From assembly GCA_018889975.1 (NCBI GenBank), contig CP076546.1, forward strand, positions 2,356,001 through 2,420,000: a stretch of 64,000 nucleotides of DNA, in the 5' to 3' direction. This DNA is from Bacillus sp. NP157. GTDB taxonomy: Bacteria > Pseudomonadota > Gammaproteobacteria > Xanthomonadales > Rhodanobacteraceae. The notes under the pieces are model-generated. The model ran no database searches, was not told where the DNA came from, and worked only from the letters and a program-made list of their open reading frames with translations. Shown in pieces: positions 1-9,855 of the stretch. The stretch's first letter is position 1, and every line of letters begins with the position of its first letter. A program made the position numbers and the translations under genes.

Positions 1-335
1 AGGTCTGGTTTTACGACATGCACGCTGATGGCTACTCGCTTGATGACAAGCGCAGTCCGCTCAGTTCGGAAACTCATAATACGAACAATCTGCCTGACAT
101 ACTTGCTCGCTGGCGCAATCGCGGGGACGATGTCGGGCGGTCTCGCTCAGACCAAAGCTTCTTTGTTCCCAGATCGGAAATCGCTCGTAGTGGCTACGAC
201 CTATCGGTTAATCGCTATAAGGTTGTGATTCACGAAGAAACGCAGCACTCGTCACCACAAAGCATCCTCGGTGACCTAAAAACTCTGGAGGCGGAGATCG
301 CGAAAGGGCTGGCGACCCTTGAGGCACTCCTGTGA
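1..335 (+). CDS. hsdM: Type I restriction-modification DNA methyltransferase subunit HsdM, C-terminal fragment
   Basis: Only the last ~110 codons are present; the reading frame is open from base 3 and the gene starts left of the window. The fragment begins VWFYDMHADGYSLDDKR, a segment typical of the C-terminal part of HsdM N6-adenine methylases, and ends in a helical tail. In this family HsdM pairs with HsdS to methylate adenine in a bipartite target. The catalytic motifs (NPPF/Y, SAM-binding) lie outside the window, so activity cannot be judged. Its stop overlaps the GTG start of hsdS by 4 nt, showing translational coupling in an hsdM-hsdS-hsdR operon. Confidence 0.85.
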   Translation, partial: VWFYDMHADGYSLDDKRSPLSSETHNTNNLPDILARWRNRGDDVGRSRSDQSFFVPRSEIARSGYDLSVNRYKVVIHEETQHSSPQSILGDLKTLEAEIAKGLATLEALL

Positions 336-1486
336 CGTTCCCAACCGTATCGTTGGGTGATGCCGTTTCGTTCAAAGGAGGCGGCACCCCAGATAGAGAA
401 AATACCGCGTATTGGGGCGGCTCGATACCGTGGGCGACGGTAAAGGATCTAAATGATGGCTTTGTTCTGCGTAAAACTCAGGAGTCAATCACGTCGGGCG
501 GGTTGGCGAACAGCGCGTCAAACTTGATCCCAGCTGGGACAGTCATAATTCCCACGCGCATGGCGCTGGGAAAGGCCGTGATCACGGAGGTGGATGTCGC
601 GATCAACCAGGACCTGAAAGCTGCGGTTCCGACGATCAACATAGACCCGCGCTACTTGTTGTGGTTCTTCGCATGGAGCGCACCGACCATTGTATCTAAA
701 GGAAAGGGCGCGACAGTTAAGGGCATCACGCTGGATCAGTTGCGTCGAATGGAAATTCCGGTGCCACCGCTGGTCGAGCAGCGGCGTATCGCGGCAATTC
801 TTGACGTGGCCGACGAAATTCGAGTGAAGCGCCGCGGAGTCATCTCCAAGCTCGATGAGCTACTCCAGTCTGCATTTTTGGATATGTTCGGGAACGTCGC
901 CACGAATCCCAAACGTTGGCCGATGAAACGGCTCGCTGATCTCGGGGACCTAGATCGCGGCGTCTCAAGGCACCGCCCCCGTGGCGCGCCTGAGCTTCTA
1001 GGCGGAAATCACCCACTTATACAAACAGGCGATGTCGCTCGATCTGGCGGCTACATCCGAAAGTTCTCGTCTACCTACTCCGAGACTGGCTTAAAGCAGA
1101 GCAAGAAGTGGCCTGCGGGAACACTTTGCATAACGATTGCCGCCAACATCGCCGACACGGGAATACTTACTTTTGATGCCTGCTTCCCTGACAGTGTCGT
1201 TGGCTTTACACCGAATAGTGGAAGCAACGTAGAGTATGTGCAGGGGATGCTGAGCTTTCTTAAAAAGATTCTTGAAGAACGCGCGCCACAAGTTGCTCAA
1301 AAAAATATCAACTTGGCAATTCTTCGCGAACTACCCGTGCCTGCACCTCCGCTTGCGCTACAGAATAAATGGGCTGCACTAGCGATCGAGGTGGAGCGCG
1401 TGAAACAACGGCTTGCAGTTGCCGAACAGTCTGGTGAACGCCTTTTCGCGGCACTGCTTCGGAATGCCTTTGCAGGGATGCTCTGA
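332..1486 (+). CDS. hsdS: Type I restriction-modification specificity subunit HsdS
   Basis: A 384-residue protein of the usual HsdS size with two target-recognition domains. TRD1 begins near residue 5 (VSLGDAVSFKGGGTPDR) and the first conserved helix ends in IPVPPLVEQRRIAAIL (about 145-160). TRD2 begins near residue 195 (WPMKRLADLGDLDRG) and is followed by LPVPAPPLALQNKWAAL in the distal conserved region. In the family each TRD reads one half of a bipartite site and the helices act as a spacer ruler. The GTG start overlaps the hsdM stop, and hsdR follows after 3 nt. The recognition sequence cannot be read from the protein. Confidence 0.93.
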   Translation: MTFPTVSLGDAVSFKGGGTPDRENTAYWGGSIPWATVKDLNDGFVLRKTQESITSGGLANSASNLIPAGTVIIPTRMALGKAVITEVDVAINQDLKAAVPTINIDPRYLLWFFAWSAPTIVSKGKGATVKGITLDQLRRMEIPVPPLVEQRRIAAILDVADEIRVKRRGVISKLDELLQSAFLDMFGNVATNPKRWPMKRLADLGDLDRGVSRHRPRGAPELLGGNHPLIQTGDVARSGGYIRKFSSTYSETGLKQSKKWPAGTLCITIAANIADTGILTFDACFPDSVVGFTPNSGSNVEYVQGMLSFLKKILEERAPQVAQKNINLAILRELPVPAPPLALQNKWAALAIEVERVKQRLAVAEQSGERLFAALLRNAFAGML

Positions 1487-1489
1487 CCC

Positions 1490-4400
1490 GTGACGAATTT
1501 CCAGTTCCTCCACGCCGAGTTCAAGCCGCTCTTCGACCCGGCCAAGGGTGCGGAGCTACTGGTGTATTCCGATCCCCGCGCCTGCTGCATGCGCACGCGT
1601 CACGCGCTTGAACAGGCCGTGCATTGGCTCTATGAGAACGATCGCGATCTGCGCATGCCGTATGACCGCAATCTCAATGCGCTTCTGACGGACCGAGAGT
1701 TTGAAGCACTACCGCCTCCCGCGGTTTTGCAAAAAATGAGGTTGATCCAGCGGTTTGGCAACCAGGCCGTGCATACCAGCCAGCCCATCGGGCACCTTGA
1801 TGCACTGAAGCTGGTTCGCGAACTCTTCCACGTGCTCTTCTGGGTGGCGCGCACCTACACACGGGCCAGCGACCCCAAGAGCATTACCGCCGACTTCGAT
1901 GAGCGTCGTGTTCCGAAGCTCGTGCGCGCGGATGAGGCGATTGCGCTCACGAAGGACGAGCTGAAGAAACAAGAGGCTAAGTTCCAAGAGAAGATCGACG
2001 CGCAACATGCGATTTTGGAAGATCGTGAAGCCGCCATCGCCGCCCAGTCGGCGACCTTGGCGGAGCGCGAAGCCACCCTCGCCCGCGTCAACGCGGAGCT
2101 TGCCGCGGTGCGCGACGAGGTCGCCCAGGCGAAGGCGGCCAACATCGAGGTGCCGGACGGTCACGATTACGACGAGGCCGATACGCGTCGTTTCTTCATC
2201 GATGTGCTGTTGCGCGAAGCCGGATGGTCGGTCGGGGGCAACGCGTCCATTGAAGTGCCCCTCATTGGCATGCCGAACGAGGGCGGTGAGGGCTTCGCCG
2301 ACTACGTCCTGTGGGGCGCCAGCGGCAAACCACTCGCCGTTGTGGAAGCCAAGCGAAGCCTGAAGGATCCCGAGATCGGTCGGCAGCAAGCCAAGCTCTA
2401 CGCCGACTGCCTCGCTGCAATGACCGGCCAACGCCCGCTCATCTTCTATACCAACGGCAACCACACGTGGGTGTGGGACGACCAGCGCGCACCGCCACGC
2501 GAGGTCCAGGGATTCTACAGTCGCGACGAACTGGAACTTGCGATCCAGCGCCGCACCTTGCAAACGGACATCAGCGCGCTACCGATTAACAACGACATCG
2601 TTGAGCGCTCGTATCAGCAGCGTGCCATCCGTGCCATGACAGAAGCCTTGGCTCACGGGCGCCGGGCGGGCCTGCTCACGATGGCGACGGGCACGGGAAA
2701 GACCCGCATGTCCATCGCTCTGGTTGAGCTATTAATGCGCGCCAATTGGGTCAAACGCGTGCTGTTCCTCGCCGACCGAGTCGCCCTGGTCAACCAGGCG
2801 ACGAATGCCTTCAAGGAACATCTGCCCGACTCAAGTCCGGTCAATCTCGTCACCGACAAGAACGGCCAGGGGCGCGTCTATTTATCGACCTACCCCACGA
2901 TGATGGGGCTCATCGACCAGATGGACGGCGAGCGCCGAAAGTATGGGGTCGGCCACTTCGATCTCATCATCATCGACGAAGCACATCGCAGCGTCTATCA
3001 AAAGTATGGCGCCATCTTTCGCTACTTCGACAGTTACCTCGTGGGCCTCACGGCAACCCCGCGCGACGAGGTCGACCGCGACACGTATCACCTGTTCGGG
3101 CTGGAGACCGGCGTGCCGACGGATGCCTACGGCTTGGAAGAGGCGGTGGCAGATGGCTACCTCGTGCCGCCTAAAGCCCACTCCGTGCCGCTCGCGTTTG
3201 TCCGCGAAGGCATCCGCTACAGTGATTTGAGCGAGGCGGAGAAGGAGCATTGGGATTCCTTAGATTGGGGCGACCGCGCCGGCGAGGCCGAGGAGAACGG
3301 CGCGCCGACCGAAATCTATGCCTCCGAGGTCAATAAGCAGCTGTTCAACGAGGACACCGTCGACAAGATGCTCAAGCATCTGATGGTCAACGGCCTCAAG
3401 GTCGACGGTGGAGACACCCTCGGCAAGACGATCATCTTTGCCGTCAATCAACGCCACGCCGATTTCATCGCCCAGCGGTTTGATCACCACTACCCGCATT
3501 ACAAGGGCGATTTTGCTCGGGTCATCACCCACTCGGTGACCTACGCACAGAGCTTGATTGACGACTTCAGCAGCAAGGTCAGCCGGCTGCCCCAGATTGC
3601 CATCTCTGTCGACATGCTCGACACCGGAATCGACGTCCCCCAGGTCCTGAACCTGGTCTTTTTCAAAGCCGTCCGGTCCAAGGTCAAGTTCCTGCAGATG
3701 ATCGGGCGCGGCACGCGCCTCTGCCCTAGCCTGTTCGGCCCTGGCGTCGATAAGACTGAGTTCTACATCTTCGATTTCTGCGCCAACTTCGAATACTTCA
3801 ATGAGAATCCACGGGGCGCCGTTGGTGGTGCGCCCGAGCCCTTAGGCAAGCGACTGTTCAAGGCCCGCCTCGACCTCATTGCGCTGCTCACGCCCAGTGA
3901 GGGCCGTCCGTCGGCCACGCCCTCGTCAAGTTGGGGCCCGGAGTCGGATTGGATAACGCTTCGGATCGAAACCACGGACGTGTTGCATGACGAGGTGGCC
4001 GCGATGAATCAGGATAACTTCATCGTGCGGACCGAGCGTGAGCACGTGGTCCGATTCGCGGAACGCGATACGTGGCAGGCCTTGGATGACTCCGCCCTCG
4101 GCGACCTTCGTATGCACGTCGCTGGCCTGCCGAGCGAGCGAGCCCCGGAGCACATCACGGCCAAGCTGTTCGACTTGCTGTGCCTCAACCTTCAGCTTGC
4201 CTTGATTCGATCGACGTCAGACTTCACCAGCAATCGGGACAAGATCGTCGATCTGGCCGCGGAACTGGAAGGGAAAGACGCCATCCCCGCCGTGCGCGCG
4301 GAGTTGGCCCTGATCCAAGACCTTCAAACGGAGGAGTATTGGAAGGACATCACGCTGCCGATGATCGAACAAACCCGACGCAAATTGCGGGGCTTAATTC

Positions 4401-4975
4401 AGTTCATTGAGCGCAAAGCCATCGAGCCGGTATATACGGTCCTCACTGACGAGATCGGAGAGGCCACCGAGGTCGTTCTGAAGGATTTCAGCACAGGCAT
4501 TAACCTCGCTCAATACAAAAAGAAGGTTGAGGCCTACATCCGCGCCAACGAAGACCACATTACGGTCGCGAAACTCAAGCACAACAAGGCGCTAACCCCC
4601 ACCGACTTGAGCGAACTGGAGCGCTTCGTTTACGAGTCCGACCCAGTGGAGAGCAGGGAGCGCTTCGAGTCCTGCTATGGCCATGGGAAGCCGCTGACGA
4701 TGTTTATTCGATCGCTGGTGGGCCTTGACCGAAATGCGGCCAAGGAAGCGTTCGGACAGTTCCTCGACGCGAACCGATACAACAGCCTGCAAATCCGCTT
4801 CGTCGAGCTGATCATCGACCGGTTGACTCGATTCGGGGTAATGGAAGCCGGCCAGCTCTACGACCCACCGTTCACCAGCCTGCATCACGAAGGGCTCGAT
4901 GGGACGTTCAGCGACAGCGATGCGAACACCATCGTGGACACACTTGCCGAGATCAACCGCCGGGCGGCGGCATAG
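1490..4975 (+). CDS. hsdR: Type I restriction endonuclease subunit HsdR
   Basis: An 1161-residue translocase/nuclease subunit. The N-terminal ~110 residues resemble DUF4145, a HEPN-like fold (RFGNQAVH near residue 90). A coiled coil (about 145-220) follows, then the HSDR_N nuclease region with ADYVLW...VVEAKRS (about 260-285), which supplies PD-(D/E)XK residues. The SF2 helicase motor has Walker A ATGTGKTRMS near 399, DEAH near 495, LTATPRD, and a motif VI region MIGRGTRLC near 740. Family role: ATP-driven DNA translocation and cleavage of unmethylated DNA in complex with HsdM/HsdS. The GTG start lies 3 nt after hsdS. All key motors are present, so it looks functional. Confidence 0.94.
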   Translation: MTNFQFLHAEFKPLFDPAKGAELLVYSDPRACCMRTRHALEQAVHWLYENDRDLRMPYDRNLNALLTDREFEALPPPAVLQKMRLIQRFGNQAVHTSQPIGHLDALKLVRELFHVLFWVARTYTRASDPKSITADFDERRVPKLVRADEAIALTKDELKKQEAKFQEKIDAQHAILEDREAAIAAQSATLAEREATLARVNAELAAVRDEVAQAKAANIEVPDGHDYDEADTRRFFIDVLLREAGWSVGGNASIEVPLIGMPNEGGEGFADYVLWGASGKPLAVVEAKRSLKDPEIGRQQAKLYADCLAAMTGQRPLIFYTNGNHTWVWDDQRAPPREVQGFYSRDELELAIQRRTLQTDISALPINNDIVERSYQQRAIRAMTEALAHGRRAGLLTMATGTGKTRMSIALVELLMRANWVKRVLFLADRVALVNQATNAFKEHLPDSSPVNLVTDKNGQGRVYLSTYPTMMGLIDQMDGERRKYGVGHFDLIIIDEAHRSVYQKYGAIFRYFDSYLVGLTATPRDEVDRDTYHLFGLETGVPTDAYGLEEAVADGYLVPPKAHSVPLAFVREGIRYSDLSEAEKEHWDSLDWGDRAGEAEENGAPTEIYASEVNKQLFNEDTVDKMLKHLMVNGLKVDGGDTLGKTIIFAVNQRHADFIAQRFDHHYPHYKGDFARVITHSVTYAQSLIDDFSSKVSRLPQIAISVDMLDTGIDVPQVLNLVFFKAVRSKVKFLQMIGRGTRLCPSLFGPGVDKTEFYIFDFCANFEYFNENPRGAVGGAPEPLGKRLFKARLDLIALLTPSEGRPSATPSSSWGPESDWITLRIETTDVLHDEVAAMNQDNFIVRTEREHVVRFAERDTWQALDDSALGDLRMHVAGLPSERAPEHITAKLFDLLCLNLQLALIRSTSDFTSNRDKIVDLAAELEGKDAIPAVRAELALIQDLQTEEYWKDITLPMIEQTRRKLRGLIQFIERKAIEPVYTVLTDEIGEATEVVLKDFSTGINLAQYKKKVEAYIRANEDHITVAKLKHNKALTPTDLSELERFVYESDPVESRERFESCYGHGKPLTMFIRSLVGLDRNAAKEAFGQFLDANRYNSLQIRFVELIIDRLTRFGVMEAGQLYDPPFTSLHHEGLDGTFSDSDANTIVDTLAEINRRAAA

Positions 4976-5027
4976 CGATAGGTTAGCTTAAGGTCTGTTT
5001 TACTCCGAACTGCCAAGGAGCCAAGGA

Positions 5028-5417
5028 ATGTCCCAATCCAAATTGGTATTTGAGATCGCGTCAGTGAAAGCATCGGGAAGCGCTTACCGAGATGGGCAGC
5101 CTTTAGATTTCCACGATGTGGAGCTTCGCATGTTGTCTATTAAGCCACTTCCTCTGGATGGGAATATTCCTCTCTCTATTCAAAAAGCATCCGGGCGACT
5201 CACGATGGGTGGAACATTCGCAGCAGTGACCTATTGGCATGGGGCTAGCGCACTTACAGTCGATATTCCGGTTGCGCCAGGTGCATTCGCTCGCATTCGT
5301 GACCATCGCGCGGTTGTGACGATCAATGTGACGCTGGACCGGCTGATTGATTCGTCGGAAACATTGATGGGTATTGCTACCAGCGAACTTACGTATTCCG
5401 AGCAAAAATCCCCGTGA
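5028..5417 (+). CDS. Hypothetical protein downstream of hsdR
   Basis: A 129-residue soluble protein with a clear ribosome-binding site (AAGGAGCCAAGG, then ATG). It is predicted to be beta-rich with alternating hydrophobic residues and has no signal peptide or membrane segment. I recognise no family. It lies 52 nt after hsdR on the same strand and converges on the large SIR2 gene, whose end is 23 nt away. A link to restriction is possible from position only. Confidence 0.55.
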   Translation: MSQSKLVFEIASVKASGSAYRDGQPLDFHDVELRMLSIKPLPLDGNIPLSIQKASGRLTMGGTFAAVTYWHGASALTVDIPVAPGAFARIRDHRAVVTINVTLDRLIDSSETLMGIATSELTYSEQKSP

Positions 5418-5440
5418 GAATCGCAAGGCCCCTGTCACAA

Positions 5441-8400
5441 TTAGCTGATCCCCGACTTATAGCGCCGACGGACTAACTCAGCCAGACGCGCATCGGCTTG
5501 GGCTCCTGCTTTCTCGCGAAGCGCTTCGAGCCACGCCTGTGCTGAATAGGGCCAGCTCAGCGCATCCTCACTAAGGACCTTCCACAACAAGGCAAGCAAA
5601 GCGTCAGCATGTCCAGCGACAATAAGGGCACGCTCCTCACCCTTGATCGTTCCCATTTCGGTGCTGGGCGGGACTTGATCGACCAGTGGAACGATGGCGT
5701 GCACTACCTCTGAAAAAAGTGGCTCGGGCACCTCGAACGCCAGTGCGACCAGAGCGCTCGACGACGCCGGGCCACGGATTGCTCTTTGTAATGGCCAAAC
5801 ATGCCTTAGAAAAGGAATGACGCGCTCCGCCCACGGCACCTCACGAGCGTTGGCCCAGCGCCCCAGTTTCGACAGCGTGTGATGGCGGAAAGGAGCGTCC
5901 GCTTGAATCAGAGCTTCCCGCAGTTCCACATCGCTAACGCGATGACAAGAACCCACCCGTGCGTCCGCGTCACCCCAGGCAATCAACAGCATTGCGGCAA
6001 GGTTTCGGCGATAGCTGGCGCGCAAGGCCATGTCCGCAGCCAGGATAAGAAATTCCGGCTTTAACAACGCAAATAATTCAGGTTGCGGCGATAGGGCCCG
6101 CGTGAAAAAACCAGACCAGAAGGGCCACTTCCCCGTGGCCTCCTCCGTCCTTAAAGGAAGAACGGACTCTTTCACCCAGTCTGGGTCAATACGGAAAAGC
6201 CACGTGAGGCGAAGGGTCGTCACAGCCAGTGCGCGTAACCCCTCCTCAGCTGGCAGTGCAAGCATTTGTTCCATTCGCACTTTCCAATCTGGTGGCAGCC
6301 CGCCGTTCGCCTGAGACGCGGATAAACGACTGTCTTTGAATAGCAATTCCGTGAATTTTCCCGCCGCGCTATTGATTGCATCGTCGATCCAAGAATGATC
6401 GGCTGCGTGTAACCGCGGCACACGTCCAGGTGACGATAAGGCTCCGATCATCGCCGCCCAGAAGGTTTCCAGAGCGCGGGGAGCCCATTTATCTGCAAAT
6501 GTGATGTGAGCGCTGGCCCATTCCGCGACGTCCTCCGCAATGAGTCCTAGCGAATGCGAAGGAAGACGACTCAAGCGAGCCGCCGTCTGCCCCAGCAATC
6601 GAGTTTTTGGCGCCTCCTGGGTCTGCGCTCTGAGAAAAGAGGACCAGGCCGAAGACGCATCGCGCTCGCTCTTGGCGGCTAACGTCAACGACCTGAGCGC
6701 CCGCACGGGTCTTCGCTTAGCTAGCCCGGAAAACGATGCTCGCTGTTCACCAGCGGTAACATCCACGACATCGATGGTGGTAGCAACGGCCGTCAAATCT
6801 TCAATAGGAACACCATCTAAAACAGAGTCGTCGGTATTTCTTTCTATCCGCTGAACTTTTGAATGGCGCGGCCGCGCTGTGTATTGCACGGATTCCTCCG
6901 TCCATTTGGGGCACAGCAACTTTAAGCGAGCCAGCTCGGGGGCTACATCACGATCAAATTGGATGCCCTCTCGCTGCAGCCATGCCAATCGATTCAGGCG
7001 GTAATACGCGATCACCTCCTCCCTGTCCGATCGCTCCTGGAACCACGGCAAGTCTTCGTGGAGGATCCGGTCTTCAACAGAACGTCTCATATCCGCGTCA
7101 AACTCAGCCCACCTATTCCTGATGACGAAGAGCACGTCGCGCTCCTCGTTCGACACCCAGAACGTAGCTGAGTCTAGATTGGCGAGCAACAGCCAAGCGC
7201 GCTCTACCGACGTCAATTCGGTGCAGCTGGCGGCCCAGATACGCAATCGCACAAAAACGGCGTCCGGTCGTCCCTCCCAGCTCAAAACCTCGTGTTGTGA
7301 CGCCTCGAAGTCGTGGCGGGCCAGCCGTAGCATCAGCTTCGTGAAAGTGGCTAACCGCCCGGTGAGCTTATAGCCACTCTCATCTAACTCTTCGCCCTCT
7401 TCGGGCTGCGTCGTATCAAAGTGGAAGTAGGGATGATCGGTAATTTCGCGCTCGAGCAGCACTGCGCGTTCGATCGACGCACGGAATAGACGGGTCGCCT
7501 CGGCTAAATGCTCTGGGGGAAATTCGAACGAAATGTAGGGTCGAGGATATTCCACGGACCCGTTGATTAACCGCCCGTCGGCCCATTCGGCAAGCGGTGT
7601 TGACCATGGTGCATGCGATCCTCGGCTCACGGAAATACTTGGCTCATACAGTCCGATGGCCGTGCGCAGAAGCCGAACACTCCACCCCTCTCGACTCACC
7701 TGCCCGATTATGTCGTGATACCGCGTATCAATATGGTTGTTGCTGGGGGAATGTGCAGCCAACACGAGTCGCCACGCGTCCCGAACCACCGGTAGGAACC
7801 GTTCGTGACGATATGTCAGAGTCCATTCGACACGGGTGCGGACGTAGGCATGCAGGGCGGGATACCCTGCCGCCCACCACACGGCGGCAGGGTGGTGCGC
7901 GACGCTTTCGAGCCACGCAGCCAAAAGACGGAGCCGTGGTGGTAACTCGGCAAATTCGGGAACTCCTGACCAGGTGAGCCTGGCGCTGTGTCCCAAGACG
8001 GAGGAACGCTGATCAGAGAGTGTGGGTGCGAAGGCATCCCAAGCTTGGTTCGGCACTGGGCGGTCAGCGTAGTAGTTGTCGGGATCCATGGGAGCCGGCT
8101 CGGGATCGCTATCCAAATGGAACGCGTCGTAGGGATCCGCGTGCTCTTCACCAGGATGGTTGTTGGCGAACCTCGCGGGAGTCGCGTAACGCACATTGGG
8201 ATCAAATACGAACAGCCACTCAGGAGGGAGTTTGTGTGCGCCCGAAACCAGGTAGCGTGCCCCACCTTCGGACGATGCGATATGAGCGACCATCCCGCGC
8301 TCGTAAGGTGCCATTGCGCCGGGACCACCGTTTGCCCTTTCAATCAACCGCTCGTGCCACCCGTCAATATCCCGGGCGCGGTCGGCCCACGCGGAAAGTG

Positions 8401-9241
8401 TCGTCCAGAGCGCCTCAAAGCCCTGGAACGCCATCGGCGTTGCGCCGCGGTGGCGCCACTGCGCCTCTGCCTCATCGGGAAATCCTTCGTGAAACGCATA
8501 GATTCGCTGTTCACCTGCATTAAGGCGACCGAGAGCCTCGAGAAGATACTGCACCGGTGGATCGTCGGCCGAATAACCGACAAAGACGACGATGTAGTGC
8601 GTCAATAGCGTCTGGATATAACGCGTGGCCCACCCGTCGGATAGATACGCGTGGCCAAATTCAGCACTTGAAAGAACGAATTCGTCGTCCCTCGCGCCCT
8701 GGTAGTCGTCAGTGACCACGCCGTGCAAATGGACGATTCCGTGAAAGTCGATCGGGCGTCGCGGATCGGGCAGATGAGGCGGCGCCCAAGATGCCACACT
8801 GTCGTCAGCCTCTTCAAACAGTAGATCGAAGTTTGTCGTGACCAGTCTGGTCGTTCCACCGCGCGTCTTAGAGAGCGCCAGCAGTGACTCGTGCGGATGG
8901 AGTGCGTAGTCAGACGTAGGCTTCAGTGCCTCGGCTACAACGCGCCGGACGTCGGCAGGCTCGAATTCTCGTTCAAGCAGTCCGAACAGCCGATCAACTG
9001 GGATTGGTGATGCAGGCTTCCCTACTTCGGACTCGCGTTGCGATGCGTGGAGCAAGCGGCGTGCGGGGCTGTTCTGAGCTGACCCCAAAGCATTGGCGAC
9101 ACGGTTGGCGAGCGCTACAAAGCTCGGAAGCTTCGCCTCAGCCATGGACACGCCAGCGCCACAGAAGAACAGGACTTGACCGGCATCGCGGGCCTGTAGC
9201 AGCTCGTCAGGAATTGATGGGCCGTTAGCGGTGAAACGCAT
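5441..9241 (-). CDS. Large SIR2-domain protein, probable NAD-consuming anti-phage effector
   Basis: About 1266 residues from the start chosen here; an upstream in-frame codon at 9337 exists, but GAGGAATTT directly before the ATG at 9241 supports this start. The N-terminal ~290 residues form a SIR2-like domain: FFCGAGVS (about 25-32), TTNFD, a DFHGIVHLHG segment with the catalytic-type His, and VGYSADDPP. The remaining ~950 residues are mostly helical with no motif I can name. Large SIR2-helical proteins are known anti-phage effectors that deplete NAD+ (DSR1/DSR2-type). Placement beside a type I R-M system supports defence. The specific subfamily and trigger are unknown; a house-cleaning sirtuin is unlikely at this size. 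Confidence 0.8.
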   Translation of the reverse strand: MRFTANGPSIPDELLQARDAGQVLFFCGAGVSMAEAKLPSFVALANRVANALGSAQNSPARRLLHASQRESEVGKPASPIPVDRLFGLLEREFEPADVRRVVAEALKPTSDYALHPHESLLALSKTRGGTTRLVTTNFDLLFEEADDSVASWAPPHLPDPRRPIDFHGIVHLHGVVTDDYQGARDDEFVLSSAEFGHAYLSDGWATRYIQTLLTHYIVVFVGYSADDPPVQYLLEALGRLNAGEQRIYAFHEGFPDEAEAQWRHRGATPMAFQGFEALWTTLSAWADRARDIDGWHERLIERANGGPGAMAPYERGMVAHIASSEGGARYLVSGAHKLPPEWLFVFDPNVRYATPARFANNHPGEEHADPYDAFHLDSDPEPAPMDPDNYYADRPVPNQAWDAFAPTLSDQRSSVLGHSARLTWSGVPEFAELPPRLRLLAAWLESVAHHPAAVWWAAGYPALHAYVRTRVEWTLTYRHERFLPVVRDAWRLVLAAHSPSNNHIDTRYHDIIGQVSREGWSVRLLRTAIGLYEPSISVSRGSHAPWSTPLAEWADGRLINGSVEYPRPYISFEFPPEHLAEATRLFRASIERAVLLEREITDHPYFHFDTTQPEEGEELDESGYKLTGRLATFTKLMLRLARHDFEASQHEVLSWEGRPDAVFVRLRIWAASCTELTSVERAWLLLANLDSATFWVSNEERDVLFVIRNRWAEFDADMRRSVEDRILHEDLPWFQERSDREEVIAYYRLNRLAWLQREGIQFDRDVAPELARLKLLCPKWTEESVQYTARPRHSKVQRIERNTDDSVLDGVPIEDLTAVATTIDVVDVTAGEQRASFSGLAKRRPVRALRSLTLAAKSERDASSAWSSFLRAQTQEAPKTRLLGQTAARLSRLPSHSLGLIAEDVAEWASAHITFADKWAPRALETFWAAMIGALSSPGRVPRLHAADHSWIDDAINSAAGKFTELLFKDSRLSASQANGGLPPDWKVRMEQMLALPAEEGLRALAVTTLRLTWLFRIDPDWVKESVLPLRTEEATGKWPFWSGFFTRALSPQPELFALLKPEFLILAADMALRASYRRNLAAMLLIAWGDADARVGSCHRVSDVELREALIQADAPFRHHTLSKLGRWANAREVPWAERVIPFLRHVWPLQRAIRGPASSSALVALAFEVPEPLFSEVVHAIVPLVDQVPPSTEMGTIKGEERALIVAGHADALLALLWKVLSEDALSWPYSAQAWLEALREKAGAQADARLAELVRRRYKSGIS

Positions 9242-9363
9242 AAATTCCTCGATGTATGGCGAGGCGACGCCGTATCGATGGATGCTAACAGTCGACTCAG
9301 GTGGAGATAAGCCGCCGAGCAAAGGTCCGATGCTCAAACCGTTTGACGCTCGTCGGGGTGTTG

Positions 9364-9693
9364 CTAGCGCTTGTTCCCTGCCTTCGTCCGCTTGTCCACA
9401 GCCCGCTGGGCCCTAAGCAGTCCCTCGAATACCTCCAGCCAGGTGCCCATCGTGCACCCCGCCGCAGCGGCCCATTCCATGATCTGGATGGCGTCCAACC
9501 GGATGATCCCGTTCTCGGCCGCCGACACATAACTCTGGTTGCGTTTGAGCCGCTCCCCGAAGGCCTCTTGGGAATATCCGGCGCTCTTGCGCAGATGCCG
9601 AAAGGACGCCCACAGCGCTGCACTCTCGGGCAGATAGGTGGTTTTTCGAGCCCGTAACGACGGCTTAATTTTTGGGGCACGCTGGGTGGCCAT
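9364..9693 (-). CDS. XRE-family helix-turn-helix transcriptional regulator
   Basis: A 109-residue protein with an HTH_3/XRE domain at about 27-85: FRHLRKSAGYSQEAFGERL and then NQSYVSAAENGI, the classical recognition helix layout. The basic N-terminus (KIKPSLRARK) could contact DNA. It is transcribed leftward toward the SIR2 gene and diverges from the operon starting at 9856. The spacer between them holds a perfect palindrome (9759-9779) that is a good candidate operator, suggesting autoregulation and control of the divergent operon. Direct target not shown. Confidence 0.85.
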   Translation of the reverse strand: MATQRAPKIKPSLRARKTTYLPESAALWASFRHLRKSAGYSQEAFGERLKRNQSYVSAAENGIIRLDAIQIMEWAAAAGCTMGTWLEVFEGLLRAQRAVDKRTKAGNKR

Positions 9694-9758
9694 GCACGGT
9701 CCACGACTGGAGACCCTGCCACGCTAAAAGACCCGCTTAAATACTAAGTCCTTTGGTG

Positions 9759-9779
9759 TTTACCCAATGTTTGGGTAAA
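9759..9779. promoter_or_regulatory. Palindromic operator between the XRE regulator and the 9856 operon
   Basis: A perfect 9-bp inverted repeat, TTTACCCAA and TTGGGTAAA, separated by TGT. It lies 65 nt upstream of the XRE start (leftward) and 76 nt upstream of the ATG at 9856 (rightward). Dimeric XRE repressors bind such sites. The assignment to this regulator is inferred from position. Confidence 0.7.
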
Positions 9780-9855
9780 GCACGTTAAATTGTGGCCATG
9801 GCTGCACGGCCGCTCGCTGGGAGCGGCCTGAGGGCAGTCATCTACAGGGGGACGT

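Noticed and set aside
8020-8608. Rightward open frames inside the SIR2 gene
   Set aside because: They are antisense to a long, motif-bearing protein with a good start; Arg/Pro-rich products without motifs.
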